Assembly (NCBI GenBank): GCA_021030905.1
Contig: JAGFMI010000025.1
Location: 62,001-126,000 of the forward strand
Origin: Pyrenula massariospora
Taxonomy: Eukaryota; Ascomycota; Eurotiomycetes; Pyrenulales; Pyrenulaceae
Direction of reading: 5' to 3'
Length of the DNA: 64,000 bases
How positions within the stretch are numbered: position 1 is the stretch's first letter; every line of letters starts with the position of its first letter. This document shows positions 1 to 9,499 of the stretch, piece by piece. A program made the position numbers and the translations under genes. Under the pieces are notes generated by a model. That model saw only the letters and a list, made by a program, of their open reading frames with translations. It searched no databases and was not told the DNA's origin.

Positions 1-1248
1 CCCAAATGAGGCAGCCAAAGAGGAGGAGTTGAGAGCGAGGACCGGCGTATCAAGTTGGCGTTGCAGGAGACTACTGCAATGGTAAGGATGGAGCGAATAT
101 GAGATGAGACGAGCATGGAAGACTTCCGGGGAAGGATGCCAAAGTAATCGTGAACAACAATCTAACAGAACCGCATTAGGGATACAAATATAGCCGTTTT
201 CCGTGAAGCGCTCGGTGCCTGAGCACTTCCTGATCGTGTACTGGAGAGGGAATACTGTTTAGAGCGTGCACGGCAACTACGAGTAGTTCCACGCGATAGT
301 GTCGAGAGGTTGGGTTAGTCGGGGTTGGAATTTCGGCCATTATTGGAGCCAACGCATCTGCAAGGGTCGTAAAGGGGTTTAACGTTCGCCCACGGAAAGG
401 ATGCGAGATCTGCCTCGTCGATATTGTTGTTGACGCCGGTCCTCTTGCTGCCCAAGGGGGAGGGGCCCGGACAACGACTGCTCCAGCGCTGACGTGCTCT
501 TTGCAGAGTGATGCGATCTCGGAGGGAAGCTTTGTGAGACGCGCTGGAAAGTGGTACAGATGGAGATGACCCTTGCGAGGTGTCTTGAGAAATTGTATAA
601 CCTAGCTTTGAGAGGGAGGTGGAGGAGGAAGTGGTTGTGGTGGTGTGGTCGTAGTGGTGGTGGTGGTTGGGGAGAGTCACTCACGAGCGGCGCTTTTGGA
701 GATCGACCCCTCCCCCGCGAGACTTTGGGGGAATATGCAAACTTTACTGTAGATAGGTTTCGTGCAGATGCTGCTCATTTCGCTCTCATCGGGCGTGAAA
801 AGAATCACACTCTTTGTCCAACTCTGCTAGCGAGACCTGGTGGGCACCCTACCCCCGGTTATTTCGTGTCATTTTCTACTGCCATTGGCGGTGAGGACCG
901 GCCACACAGCCTTGCTGTCGGGCACTTCGTCTGACAAACTGTGTGACACCTCAATCTTCGAATTGACACTCCTGCTGATTCCGTTGGATGCCTCCGCTTT
1001 TTAAACCCCCGGACGGTATTTTCTATTCGATATCTTCCTCCCTGGTGCTGTGTCTACTCCTCCTGCCCTAAATGCCTGTGCTGCCTCTTTTGCAGCCCAA
1101 CTTTTGAGATTCCTTCCCGTCCAGGATATCTGCTGGATAGACATCCAATTCCGCTCTCGGGAGTTGCTATACATGGAAGGCGGCATTGACGCAACTATAC
1201 AAACCATCCGGAGCTCCCACGTCAGTCCTGCCTGGAGATGTTGTCCTG
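1..1248. other. Upstream region of the kinase gene, no gene recognised
   Basis: This stretch holds only open frames that lack an ATG or are low in complexity. A GGT/GGA-rich block near 620-680 makes His/Thr-rich and Pro-rich frames on the minus strand, which I regard as artefacts of composition. The last few hundred bases are pyrimidine-rich and probably contain the promoter and leader of the kinase gene. Confidence 0.5.
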
Positions 1249-4167
1249 ATGGACCCATTCGTGATGGCAGTCCGGATCGCCGACAGTCCCGCCCTGGAAT
1301 TCGAACCAGAGTACCATGTCAAGAACCCTTCGAAGAATAGCATGTGGCAACGGCTAGGTCTGGGCAAGCTCTTTGCGAAAGATGGGGATAGATGTGAGCA
1401 GCAGTCACCATCTTGGGACCCAGAGGCGAGAGCAGCGTTGAAAAGGAATTGGTCTAGAAGAGTTGGTGTCGGCCTCCCTCGAGCGCCCACATTCAAACGT
1501 CAAAATTCGGAACGGAGGGAGCATCTAGAGCCAGTGAAGCCGTGTCCGGAGGAGAAACGTGCACTGTCACTTACGAGGCAACGCGCTTTCAGTCTCCATC
1601 GTCCTCGGTCTTCTTCCACACCTCCACCGATTCCCGCTCCTCGAGTCTCTGCCCCGGCAATCACCCAGAGTAATGACTTTCCTGAGCTATCCCATGCTAG
1701 CACCGCTCCTGAATACAATGAAGCCACAAGTCATAAATCAGAGCAAGGCGAGGAACCGTCTCAAGAGCTTAGACAAACTTTGTCCCAAACCTTCTCCGAA
1801 GGACGTTCACCGTCCCAGTTTGATGGAGAAGACGGCGACCAAGATGAGCTCAGCGCGGAATTGGATAGTAAATGGATACTCAATCTTAGCATGCATTTCC
1901 GAGACAAGTCAGATCGAGAAAAATTCTTTGTAACATATGCTCAAGAGCCAACTCGATGGAAACGAGTTACGGTGTCATGCGACTATCGGACCGCTGAGCC
2001 AGATTCGTTAGAAATGGACCTAAAGGAGCTTCAATTTCAAAGGGACAAAAGTGCGCAAATCTACGAATCGATACGAGACTCGCTCCCGGAAATTCAATTC
2101 TACGATACGGTGACAAATCTAAAGCTAGAAACCACAGAGGGCCGCCTGCATGTACATGTGACCGAAGATGTCAACGAAATCATTCCGTATCCCCCGATAG
2201 CAAGCGTAGCTCATCTTACAGATGCTCACAAAATCCGCGAGAGCGAGATTGCCTTTGACTCGCACCTCTCCGGCTTCGTGTATAGGGTCAAATACCAGGG
2301 CAGAGATTATATCAAGAAAGAGATCCCTGGCCCGGACACTGTCGATGAATTTTTGTACGAGATCAACGCTCTCTATGCGATTAACGGCTCGAGCTGCGTT
2401 ATCGATTTTAAAGGCATCATCGTCGACGATAAACGGAAACTGGTGAAGGGCTTACTCATAGATTTTGCGGAACAGGGAGCTCTTGTGGACCTCATTTACG
2501 ATTTCAAAGGGACTTTAAGCCTGGATAGGCGACTTCGATGGGCAAAACAGGCTGTGGAGGGCTTGAGAGAGGTTCACGAGGCAGGCTTCGTACAGGGAGA
2601 CTTCACCCTCTCCAACATTGTGATTGACAAGCTTGACAATGCGAAGATCATTGACATCAATCGTCGTGGCTGCCCTGTTGGATGGGAACCGCCGGAAATC
2701 GCAGCCAAGATCAAGAGCAATCAACGTATTTCCATGTACATTGGCGTAAAATCAGATCTTTACCAGCTTGGGATGACCTTGTGGGCGATAGCAGCACAGG
2801 AAGATGAACCCGAGAGGCGTGACCGACCTCTCCTTCATCATGACCGCCTTCCAGATGTTCCACAGTGGTACCGAAGCATTGTGCACATCTGTCTGAGCGA
2901 TCGACCACAAGACAGGCTATCCGCAAGGGATATACTGTCGCTTTTTCCGCGTGAGCAGCCTAGGGACTCCGGATACACTGAATTTTCCAACTACAAGAGC
3001 CGAGGGAGAGAACATGAATATGTCCATGAATATATCGAGCCCTCAACCGCGGTCGAGCGAGAAGATTTGGAGCGATTTCGCTCTTTGAATCAATTCTCGC
3101 GCATACCTGAGCAGGAAGGTCGTTCAACCGAGGATACTCTTATTCACGACCCCTTGACGAGCTTTGCTTGTGAAACCTCCAGCTCATTCATGGAGTCCTC
3201 TAAAGCCCGGCAACATTCTCCGGAAAGAGGACGACGAAGATCTCGAGATGACGAGATTGAGGTCTATCTAGAGAACGACAGCGAGCCCCAGATCATTCCG
3301 ATCACCCCTGACACAGACCAGGAAGAAATTGTTCTTGACGGTCATCCCTACCTCATTTCGAGGTCTACGTTTTCACCAGAGGATCTAAAGGTGCTAGAGC
3401 AGAGCGATTTCCATCACCATGAGCCTTCCACGTCAGCTGATTTTCGACCACCTACCATTGCAAACGCAAATGGACAAGCAAGCACCGAGCCTCCTCGTCT
3501 AGACCGTAATCAAAGTGACTCATCCAAAGAGTCTCAGAGCACGCCTCGGAATCCACTTGTGGCCGCGTCAAGATTGCACGACCAGGGAGGAGCGCCATCA
3601 CTGGATCTCGCAACGGAGGATCTTGCTGGATTCGGCGGTAATCCAGCTCTTGAAGAGCAAAGTCCGCATGAACCGAGAGTGGAGCATAGACCCTCAGGGA
3701 ACCCATGTGACTTACCTCCAAAGCGATTGTCCACGCCGAACGAGAAGGATTTATTTACGGTGGAGGAAGGGACGATTTCGAATTCCAAGCATGGCGATGA
3801 TGGGGAAGTTCCCAAGCTACCAGAAGGAACCTTCACTACTCCATCCGACGAACTACACCTGAGCGGGATACCTGGACCGTTCGATAAGAAAACTTCCTGG
3901 GAACCTCCAGGTATGATTGCAACAACACCAGAGGCATCCACCGTCCTTTACCCGCATTCTCAGCGTGAATCTCATACCAATCCAGACGAATCAATTTCAG
4001 ATCCTGTATTACAGTCCCCACACCGCGAGCCACAAGAAAATTCCCTAGTTCCTACCATTTCAATTGACAGTCCGCAATCTCCTTCAGCTTCAGATACACC
4101 CCTAACGACAGCATCTACGGCGGCCAATAGTGATATTGAACGGCAGACAACAACGCATTTGACGTGA
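1249..4167 (+). CDS. Divergent protein kinase with long disordered flanks
   Basis: Single-exon protein of 972 residues. The frame opens further upstream, but the first in-frame ATG is at 1249, so I start there. Residues 1-330 are Ser/Pro/Arg-rich and look disordered. A kinase-like domain spans about 333-590. It has a candidate ATP-anchoring lysine near K356, a catalytic loop reading VQGDFTLSN (D451, N456) in place of HRD, and DIN (D469) in place of DFG. The usual glycine-rich GxGxxG loop is not visible. Residues 600-972 are acidic and Ser/Pro-rich. The four key catalytic residues (K, D, N, D) are present, so it may be active although the motifs are degenerate. This resembles the atypical kinases common in filamentous fungi. 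Substrate and pathway cannot be read from the sequence. The end faces zng1 240 bases away. Confidence 0.8.
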   Translation: MDPFVMAVRIADSPALEFEPEYHVKNPSKNSMWQRLGLGKLFAKDGDRCEQQSPSWDPEARAALKRNWSRRVGVGLPRAPTFKRQNSERREHLEPVKPCPEEKRALSLTRQRAFSLHRPRSSSTPPPIPAPRVSAPAITQSNDFPELSHASTAPEYNEATSHKSEQGEEPSQELRQTLSQTFSEGRSPSQFDGEDGDQDELSAELDSKWILNLSMHFRDKSDREKFFVTYAQEPTRWKRVTVSCDYRTAEPDSLEMDLKELQFQRDKSAQIYESIRDSLPEIQFYDTVTNLKLETTEGRLHVHVTEDVNEIIPYPPIASVAHLTDAHKIRESEIAFDSHLSGFVYRVKYQGRDYIKKEIPGPDTVDEFLYEINALYAINGSSCVIDFKGIIVDDKRKLVKGLLIDFAEQGALVDLIYDFKGTLSLDRRLRWAKQAVEGLREVHEAGFVQGDFTLSNIVIDKLDNAKIIDINRRGCPVGWEPPEIAAKIKSNQRISMYIGVKSDLYQLGMTLWAIAAQEDEPERRDRPLLHHDRLPDVPQWYRSIVHICLSDRPQDRLSARDILSLFPREQPRDSGYTEFSNYKSRGREHEYVHEYIEPSTAVEREDLERFRSLNQFSRIPEQEGRSTEDTLIHDPLTSFACETSSSFMESSKARQHSPERGRRRSRDDEIEVYLENDSEPQIIPITPDTDQEEIVLDGHPYLISRSTFSPEDLKVLEQSDFHHHEPSTSADFRPPTIANANGQASTEPPRLDRNQSDSSKESQSTPRNPLVAASRLHDQGGAPSLDLATEDLAGFGGNPALEEQSPHEPRVEHRPSGNPCDLPPKRLSTPNEKDLFTVEEGTISNSKHGDDGEVPKLPEGTFTTPSDELHLSGIPGPFDKKTSWEPPGMIATTPEASTVLYPHSQRESHTNPDESISDPVLQSPHREPQENSLVPTISIDSPQSPSASDTPLTTASTAANSDIERQTTTHLT

Positions 4168-4407
4168 TCTTGCATAGGGATATTGAGTCTCAGTCTCAAT
4201 AATCGGATGGAGAATCTGCATGGCGCCCGGCGGTAAAGAGCGGGTTGTACTAGTAGTAATGGTTCGGAAGATCATTTGAGCTTTTTGCCCTTGCTAACTT
4301 TGCCGGCAAGGCCCATGAGATACGACTGATAGCGATGATATTGAATGATTTTGGTTCTCTATTTGATAGTCAACTTCAAAGACATATGTCTAGCGTGATT
4401 CCTCTCT

Positions 4408-5641
4408 TCAAATGTTCCAATGGACTTGATCCAGACCTCGTCCGATAAGTACGAGTTTGCCCTCACTGTTCCCTTCTCGTAAAACCTCGGCATCCACGAT
4501 TTCAAAAATTTCCCGTACTCCTTGCACAATTTTGGCAGTTCCATCGATCAGCGGGACAAAGCCTTTAATTCTGTGAATTTCCACATCACACTCCTTCTCT
4601 TCTCCCCACAGCAGAGTCTGTAACCAGCCATCTAACATGAACAGTTTCTGAGGATCGAAAAGAGGGAGTGCGATGCTGATGGTGGAGATAGACGGATCCA
4701 AGTGGCTATGACCTTTGCTCTGGAAGTCTGGTACAGAGCTCAAGCCATCGAAGGCGTGCAAGTCCAAAAGCAGACCCTCGAGCTTAGGAACCTGACTGTG
4801 CGACGTGGAATGGATCTTAGCGAGGCCATTGATGGATTGCAACCGGGCTATTACGGCCCCGAGCTCTGCTGCCGATACCAGGTCGGTCTTATTCAATATG
4901 ATGACATCTGCATGTGAGATCTGGAGATGTGCCGTCGTCATTAACTTGCCACAGGCTTGCCGATGTTCATCTTCCACAATCACCTCTTCCTTCGTAGGCT
5001 CTTCCAAGCACTTGAGCACATTCTTCGCATCGACAACCGTGACGATTCCATCCAAGTATATGGAGCTCCCCAAGCCCTCATCGACCCAGAAAATTGGGGC
5101 GATATTTCCCGGGTCTGCAAGCCCGGTGGTTTCGAGCAAGATGTAATCAAAGGCGCCACGGCGATCCATAAGTGACTCGATGGCATTGACGCCTTGGTCT
5201 TTCACGCTGCAGCAGATGCAGCCATTCGCGAGTGATAGCCATTCCTCCACTTCCTGGCCATCTTGGTTGACGGTGAGCGATTTCTCAATGTCTGCCGAGT
5301 CTCCGAATTCTATAGCAGAGGTGGCGGTCAGCGCGAGACAGGCGAGTTTGTGAAGGGGGAGTACAAGCCATTCAGGATGACGGCAATCTTCTTGCCGTGC
5401 TGAGCCGAGAGAATGTAGTTGAGGAGAGTAGTTTTACCAGCTCCGAGATAGCCTGCGACCGGGTCAGACGACGATGGCGGTGGAACGCAAAGAAAGAGGC
5501 GCGGCACACACCAGTCACGATGGTGATGGGCACTTTCCGCGCCACAGGTGGAGGTGGAGGTGAAGGTGGAGGTAGAGTCAGCGTGTGCGCCTCGACGAGA
5601 TCCGGGGGAGCCTCATCCTCGTCGTCCACGTCGAGATTCAT
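4408..5641 (-). CDS. zng1: CobW/G3E GTPase, zinc metallochaperone ZNG1
   Basis: Three exons: 5641-5512, 5452-5369 and 5309-4408; 371 residues. ZNG1 (CBWD) hydrolyses GTP to hand zinc to client enzymes, classically methionine aminopeptidase 1. Visible motifs are Walker [10 protein letters not shown] (44-52), the zinc-binding CICC (102-105), ETTGLADP (131-138) and the guanine-specificity motif NKTD (211-214). Intron 1 (59 nt) splits the first glycine of the P-loop. Intron 2 (5368-5310, 59 nt) starts with GC rather than GT but has a perfect GCTGAC branch point and TAG end, and it restores the family's LNEFGDS. The start at 5641 gives the short acidic N-terminus typical of the family; an in-frame ATG at 5764 would add 41 residues and overlap the mob3 start. 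The C-terminus is somewhat shorter than in the human protein. Confidence 0.9.
5310..5368 (-). other. GC-AG intron in zng1
   Basis: The 5' splice site reads AATG|GCTTGT. The only alternative GT nearby breaks the reading frame. The branch-point sequence GCTGAC lies about 18 nt before the TAG acceptor. Splicing here joins Asn71 to Glu72 exactly as in ZNG1 homologues, so a non-canonical donor is the simplest reading. Confidence 0.75.
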
Positions 5642-5762
5642 CCTTGGTAACCGTCGACAATCGCCCAGGGAAGTTGGTGGAGTTTTGGCCCCTCGGTGAC
5701 GTTCTTCTTCTTCTCCGGGCCCTGACCCCCCACCATCTGGCGATCCCTGATCTGCCGCTACC
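5642..5762. promoter_or_regulatory. Shared promoter of zng1 and mob3
   Basis: The predicted start codons of zng1 (minus, 5641) and mob3 (plus, 5763) are only 121 bases apart. Both promoters and 5' leaders must lie in this interval or overlap the neighbouring coding sequence. No TATA box is evident. Confidence 0.55.
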
Positions 5763-7762
5763 ATGCCTAGGCTCAGGGTCGCGTCGGGCTCCAAATGGCG
5801 AGGCGCCGCCTTTCATCGCGCCGAGGACGACTTTGTGCTTTTGCCAGACGCCGCCGGCCATCCCAGCATCTTTGGCGCGGTTTTCGATCCTCAGGCAAAC
5901 TCCGCGTCGAATGTTGAGCATATAGAAGAGCTCGAGAACACCGACGCTTTCTGGGGCGTGCCCTACCCAACACACTCTCACTCCGCCGACTATGGAGAGC
6001 CCGCACCGACCGTAGCTGAGCACGGCACCCCTTCTACTCCTCCCAGCTGCTCCTCCAACTCCATTTCCACGGTCCAACCCGAGCAAGAGAAGGGTATGGC
6101 AGCGACTGCTGGGCCTGGACCAACGGGTGTTTCCCCTTCAAGTTCCCCTCGCCTACCTTCACCGCCACCATTCACAGAGGTACAAATTGGTCCGAAAAGT
6201 CCATCAGTAAGCGAACGAGGAGAAGATAAGCTACGAAACAACGACCTAAAACACGACGATGGAGCTACAAGGAGGATTAGGCCGGGGACAAAGGCAGAAG
6301 ACATGGCCTCCGGTCCTCCACTGGTACCACTCTCCCAGGTACGTTCTCTTTGGCCATTTCCACAAGCATTTGCTAATGTATCCGGTAGCTCGATTCCCCT
6401 TTCCAGCTCCAGGAACACCTCAAGGCTCTTTACCATACCTACACCAAGGCTTCAAATGCATCCTCTACAACTCCAGTAACTCGAGAGACCGCTGTTCAGC
6501 TCGCCAATCCTCCTGAATCAATTGATCGTCACCTTTGGCTCTATGAGCTTTGCCGCTTTCTCACCATGAAAGCCAACAACCTCATCATCGCTTTTTTTGC
6601 TGAAAACCCCCCTTGTTCAGCGGGCACCTGCCCTGAAATGCGCGCCTCTGAATGGCAGTACCTCTGCGCCGTCCACGATCCACCCAAGAGCTGCTGCGCA
6701 ATTGATTATTGCTGTCATACTCTAGACTGGGCGACCAACATCCTCACGAGTCCAAAATATTTTCCCTCGCGCCTCACGCTCGGTAGCGAAGCCGCTGGTG
6801 GCCCCGCTGCAAGCATGAGACATCTTACGAATATCTTCCGTCGCGTCTACAGAATATTCGCACATGCATGGTTCCAGCATCGAGGTGTCTTCTGGGAAGT
6901 GGAAGGTCATGATGGGCTCTACGTCTTCTTTAAGACTGTCTGCGACATCTACCAACTGATTCCAGAGGACAATTACACGATTCCAGCCGAGGCTGAAGGC
7001 ATAGAGAGTGACATGGTCACCCCAATGAACACCCAGAGTCCAGATCTGCCTGGCGAGCCGAAGATGAGTATTTTACGGCCGAGCGTTGAGAATGGCCAAG
7101 TTCCCGGCGCGGAAGGACGGGATTTTAATATGGGTTCAGATCGAATTCGGCCTGAAGCGGACATGAGCGCAACAGCAATCAGCACCGGTGCCACGACAAG
7201 GAGACATAAGCACACGCCAAGTACAGGCAGCCAGGTCACAACCATAGCGGAGGGCCAAGAAGAAGACGAGGATGAAGAAAAACATGCCAGGGGAGGTCTT
7301 GTCTCACAGAAACAGGTTAATGATAACGCGCGTGGTGGCGAAATAGAAATCGGAGGTCTAGATCGGACAAGAACTGTGACAAATCTCGCGGAGTCAGGCA
7401 GAGGCACGGATGAAAAATCCACCAAACAGATACAGTCGGGATGGCGGACACCGTTAGAAGCCGCGCAACCTCCATCAACACGGCCGTCAACTGAGAGCAA
7501 GGAGGAGCGTGCATTGGCGACGGCGCCTCCAAGCCAGGCTGATATTACCGATGAGCCTCAGGCTGAGGACGACGATGCAAAAGGTAGTGCTCACGCTACC
7601 CATGATACAGCAATAGAAGTGAAGGAAGTACAACCAGATGCGGAAGACGCCAGTGAGAACAATGAGCAAATGGAACGGATAGACCTCCATGGGACAGATC
7701 ATGTAGAAGCAGGAAAAGAGGAGGGTCTCCCCCTAGGAGAACCAGAAAAGCCAGAACTATAA
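5763..7762 (+). CDS. mob3: MOB3/phocein-like STRIPAK subunit
   Basis: Two exons: 5763-6338 and 6389-7762; 649 residues. The 50-nt intron has a TGCTAAT branch point. It belongs to the Mob1/phocein family, adaptor proteins without catalysis. The RPGTKAED motif (173-180) just before the Mob fold is diagnostic of the phocein/Mob4 branch, which is the MOB3 subunit of the fungal STRIPAK phosphatase-kinase complex controlling hyphal fusion and fruiting-body development. The zinc site is intact: C268-x4-C273 and H351-x4-H356. A Pro/Ser-rich N-terminal extension (1-165) and a Glu/Asp-rich C-terminal tail of about 270 residues (380-649) flank the fold and look disordered; animal phocein has about 225 residues in all. 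The start is in a good ACCATGC context. It is divergent from zng1. Confidence 0.9.
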
Positions 7763-8072
7763 AGACGATCCGATTCACCTGCAAGCTGCCTCTATCAATT
7801 TAGTCTTGGCTCTAGAGATTGTGGCAGGGAATCTGCAATCACAACACACATGTACGTATCAAAGCGAACTAGCTAATTCAAGCACAGAACGCTCACCCAG
7901 CGCGTATATACCTGTATTTTGGTCACAAGCAAACAGGATTTAAGTTCATCAGCTGGCCATGCCTCAAAGTTACTGAGCCTACGGGAACATCGTAAAGTTT
8001 CACTTGTTCGATTAATCATCCGTTTAATAAATTAAATACTTTAGACCGGTGTTGAGAGTCTTCAAGGCGTGA
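7763..8072. other. Convergent 3' intergenic region, mob3/arv1
   Basis: This 310-base gap separates the stop codons of mob3 (plus) and arv1 (minus). It is AT-richer, including AATAAATTAAAT near 8026-8037, and presumably holds both polyadenylation regions. No gene is seen. Confidence 0.5.
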
Positions 8073-9195
8073 TTATCGCCACCAAGCGCTCCTTCCGATC
8101 CAACTCCCTACACCGAGCAAATCCTCCACAGGTCCGCCCTCCACCTCCAAGCCAACAAGTCCGAGCATGCCTCTTTCGACCGTCCATCTAGCCATCACAC
8201 CAGCAAACGCCAGCGCCGTCGCTCGGATGTAGCCGCAATCCAGTAGAATGAGCAGCGCCTCGAGGTTGTTGATGAGCACCGCCCACCCAACGTAGCTACG
8301 AGCGCGATTCGCAAAGGTAGTCCGTGTCAGGCTGGAAGACGCAGTCTGTGCCGCTTCAGAGGTTGCATCGGTGGGCCAGATGACGAGGAGAATGGGGAAT
8401 AGCTTCGTGCAAGAGGAGACGAGAAGAGCGGTAGAGATCGCAGAAGGGGATGCAGTGGCAGGTCGGCCGCTCTGCAGGGGGCGCGATTGTCGATGCTGCT
8501 GCTGGCCCGTCTGCGATGGTGCACAGTCTCGGTCCTTGTCCCTCTCTTCTCCGCTGCCTGAGCTCCAGCTTTCCCTTTTTCCCTCTTCGAACCTCTGCCA
8601 TTGAGCTCCCCCCCGGTACATCGACCAAACCAGGCCCCTTACAACAGCATGGTGAGCGAAAGTTGCCAAGGCATTCAGAGTCAAGAAGAATAGATACTGC
8701 AATAAGATCGGTGCCGAGCTGAGAGTCTTGGTCGGGGGTGGGAGTAGACCGTCCGCATTCGCCTTCTCGATGCGAGCCCACGTAAGGTAGACGTCGAAGA
8801 GGATGAGGAGCGTACCGAGCCGGAGAATGGAGGGATCAAGGGAGTTTGATGAGGCGGGTGCGGACAGGCGGTTGAAGAGCAGGTGCCGGTAAACCTGTGT
8901 AGAGTTAGACTACTCATGTGTTCATTGCTGTTCCATCGAAAGGTCATCTCGATTCATGAATGTTGAGGTCAAAAACAAGGAACATTTCGATGTGGAAACA
9001 GCCTACCTGTGGTTTTATCAAGACTAAGTCAATGAACAAGACCACGAAATCATGTTCAACGTATTTATCGGCGAATCGCTTGCAGTGCGGACATTGGGTA
9101 AGGCGAACGCCTTTGCCCAAGGACCGGTCATCGGCTTTGCTGTAGGTGGTATACAGGTGCTTGACTGGAGTGGAGCACGTGATACATATTGGCAT
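8073..9195 (-). CDS. arv1: ARV1, ER sterol/GPI-lipid homeostasis protein
   Basis: Two exons: 9195-9007 and 8894-8073; 336 residues. The 112-nt intron has a CTAAC branch point. ARV1 is an ER/Golgi membrane protein needed for sterol trafficking and GPI-anchor intermediate flipping. The N-terminal zinc ribbon is clear (C4-x2-C7 and C35-x2-C38, within MPICITCSTPVKHLY at the N-terminus). Several hydrophobic segments follow, e.g. LGTLLILFDVYLTW, LQYLFFLTLNALATFAHH and LLVSSCTKLFPILLVIW. A polar, Gln/Arg/Ser-rich cytosolic loop sits between the second and third. The start is fixed by the family's conserved N-terminus. It lies downstream of arg2 on the same strand but is an independent gene. Confidence 0.92.
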
Positions 9196-9499
9196 GCTGC
9201 GATTACGATCGAGCAGCAAGCTTCGCCGTGTGCATGACTCTCCAAGGCATAGAGGTGCCTGATGAGAGATGGAGTGCAGCGGACAGGCGTTGGTAGGCGC
9301 GGAGAAGGTGCCAAGCCCGGAACTACTGAAGCAGCCGTGGCGGAAGAATAGACAATTGACTATCATACGATCTTATCTACACCGGCTAATCTTATAAGAA
9401 ATAAGCCTAAGTTCTGCTCAATCAACGCTTTCGCAAGGCGGGGAGATGGGAAATGCAAGTGTAAATAGTATTCAAAGTTCTTGTTACCGCCCTATGGCC
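9196..9499. other. Intergenic region upstream of arv1
   Basis: The 304 bases between arv1 and the stop of arg2 contain the arv1 promoter and the arg2 3' end. No further gene is seen. Confidence 0.45.

Noticed and set aside
315-934. His/Thr-rich minus frames and a Trp/Gly-rich plus frame
   Set aside because: They read the same GGT/GGA-rich low-complexity block on both strands, lack supported starts or families, and exclude each other.
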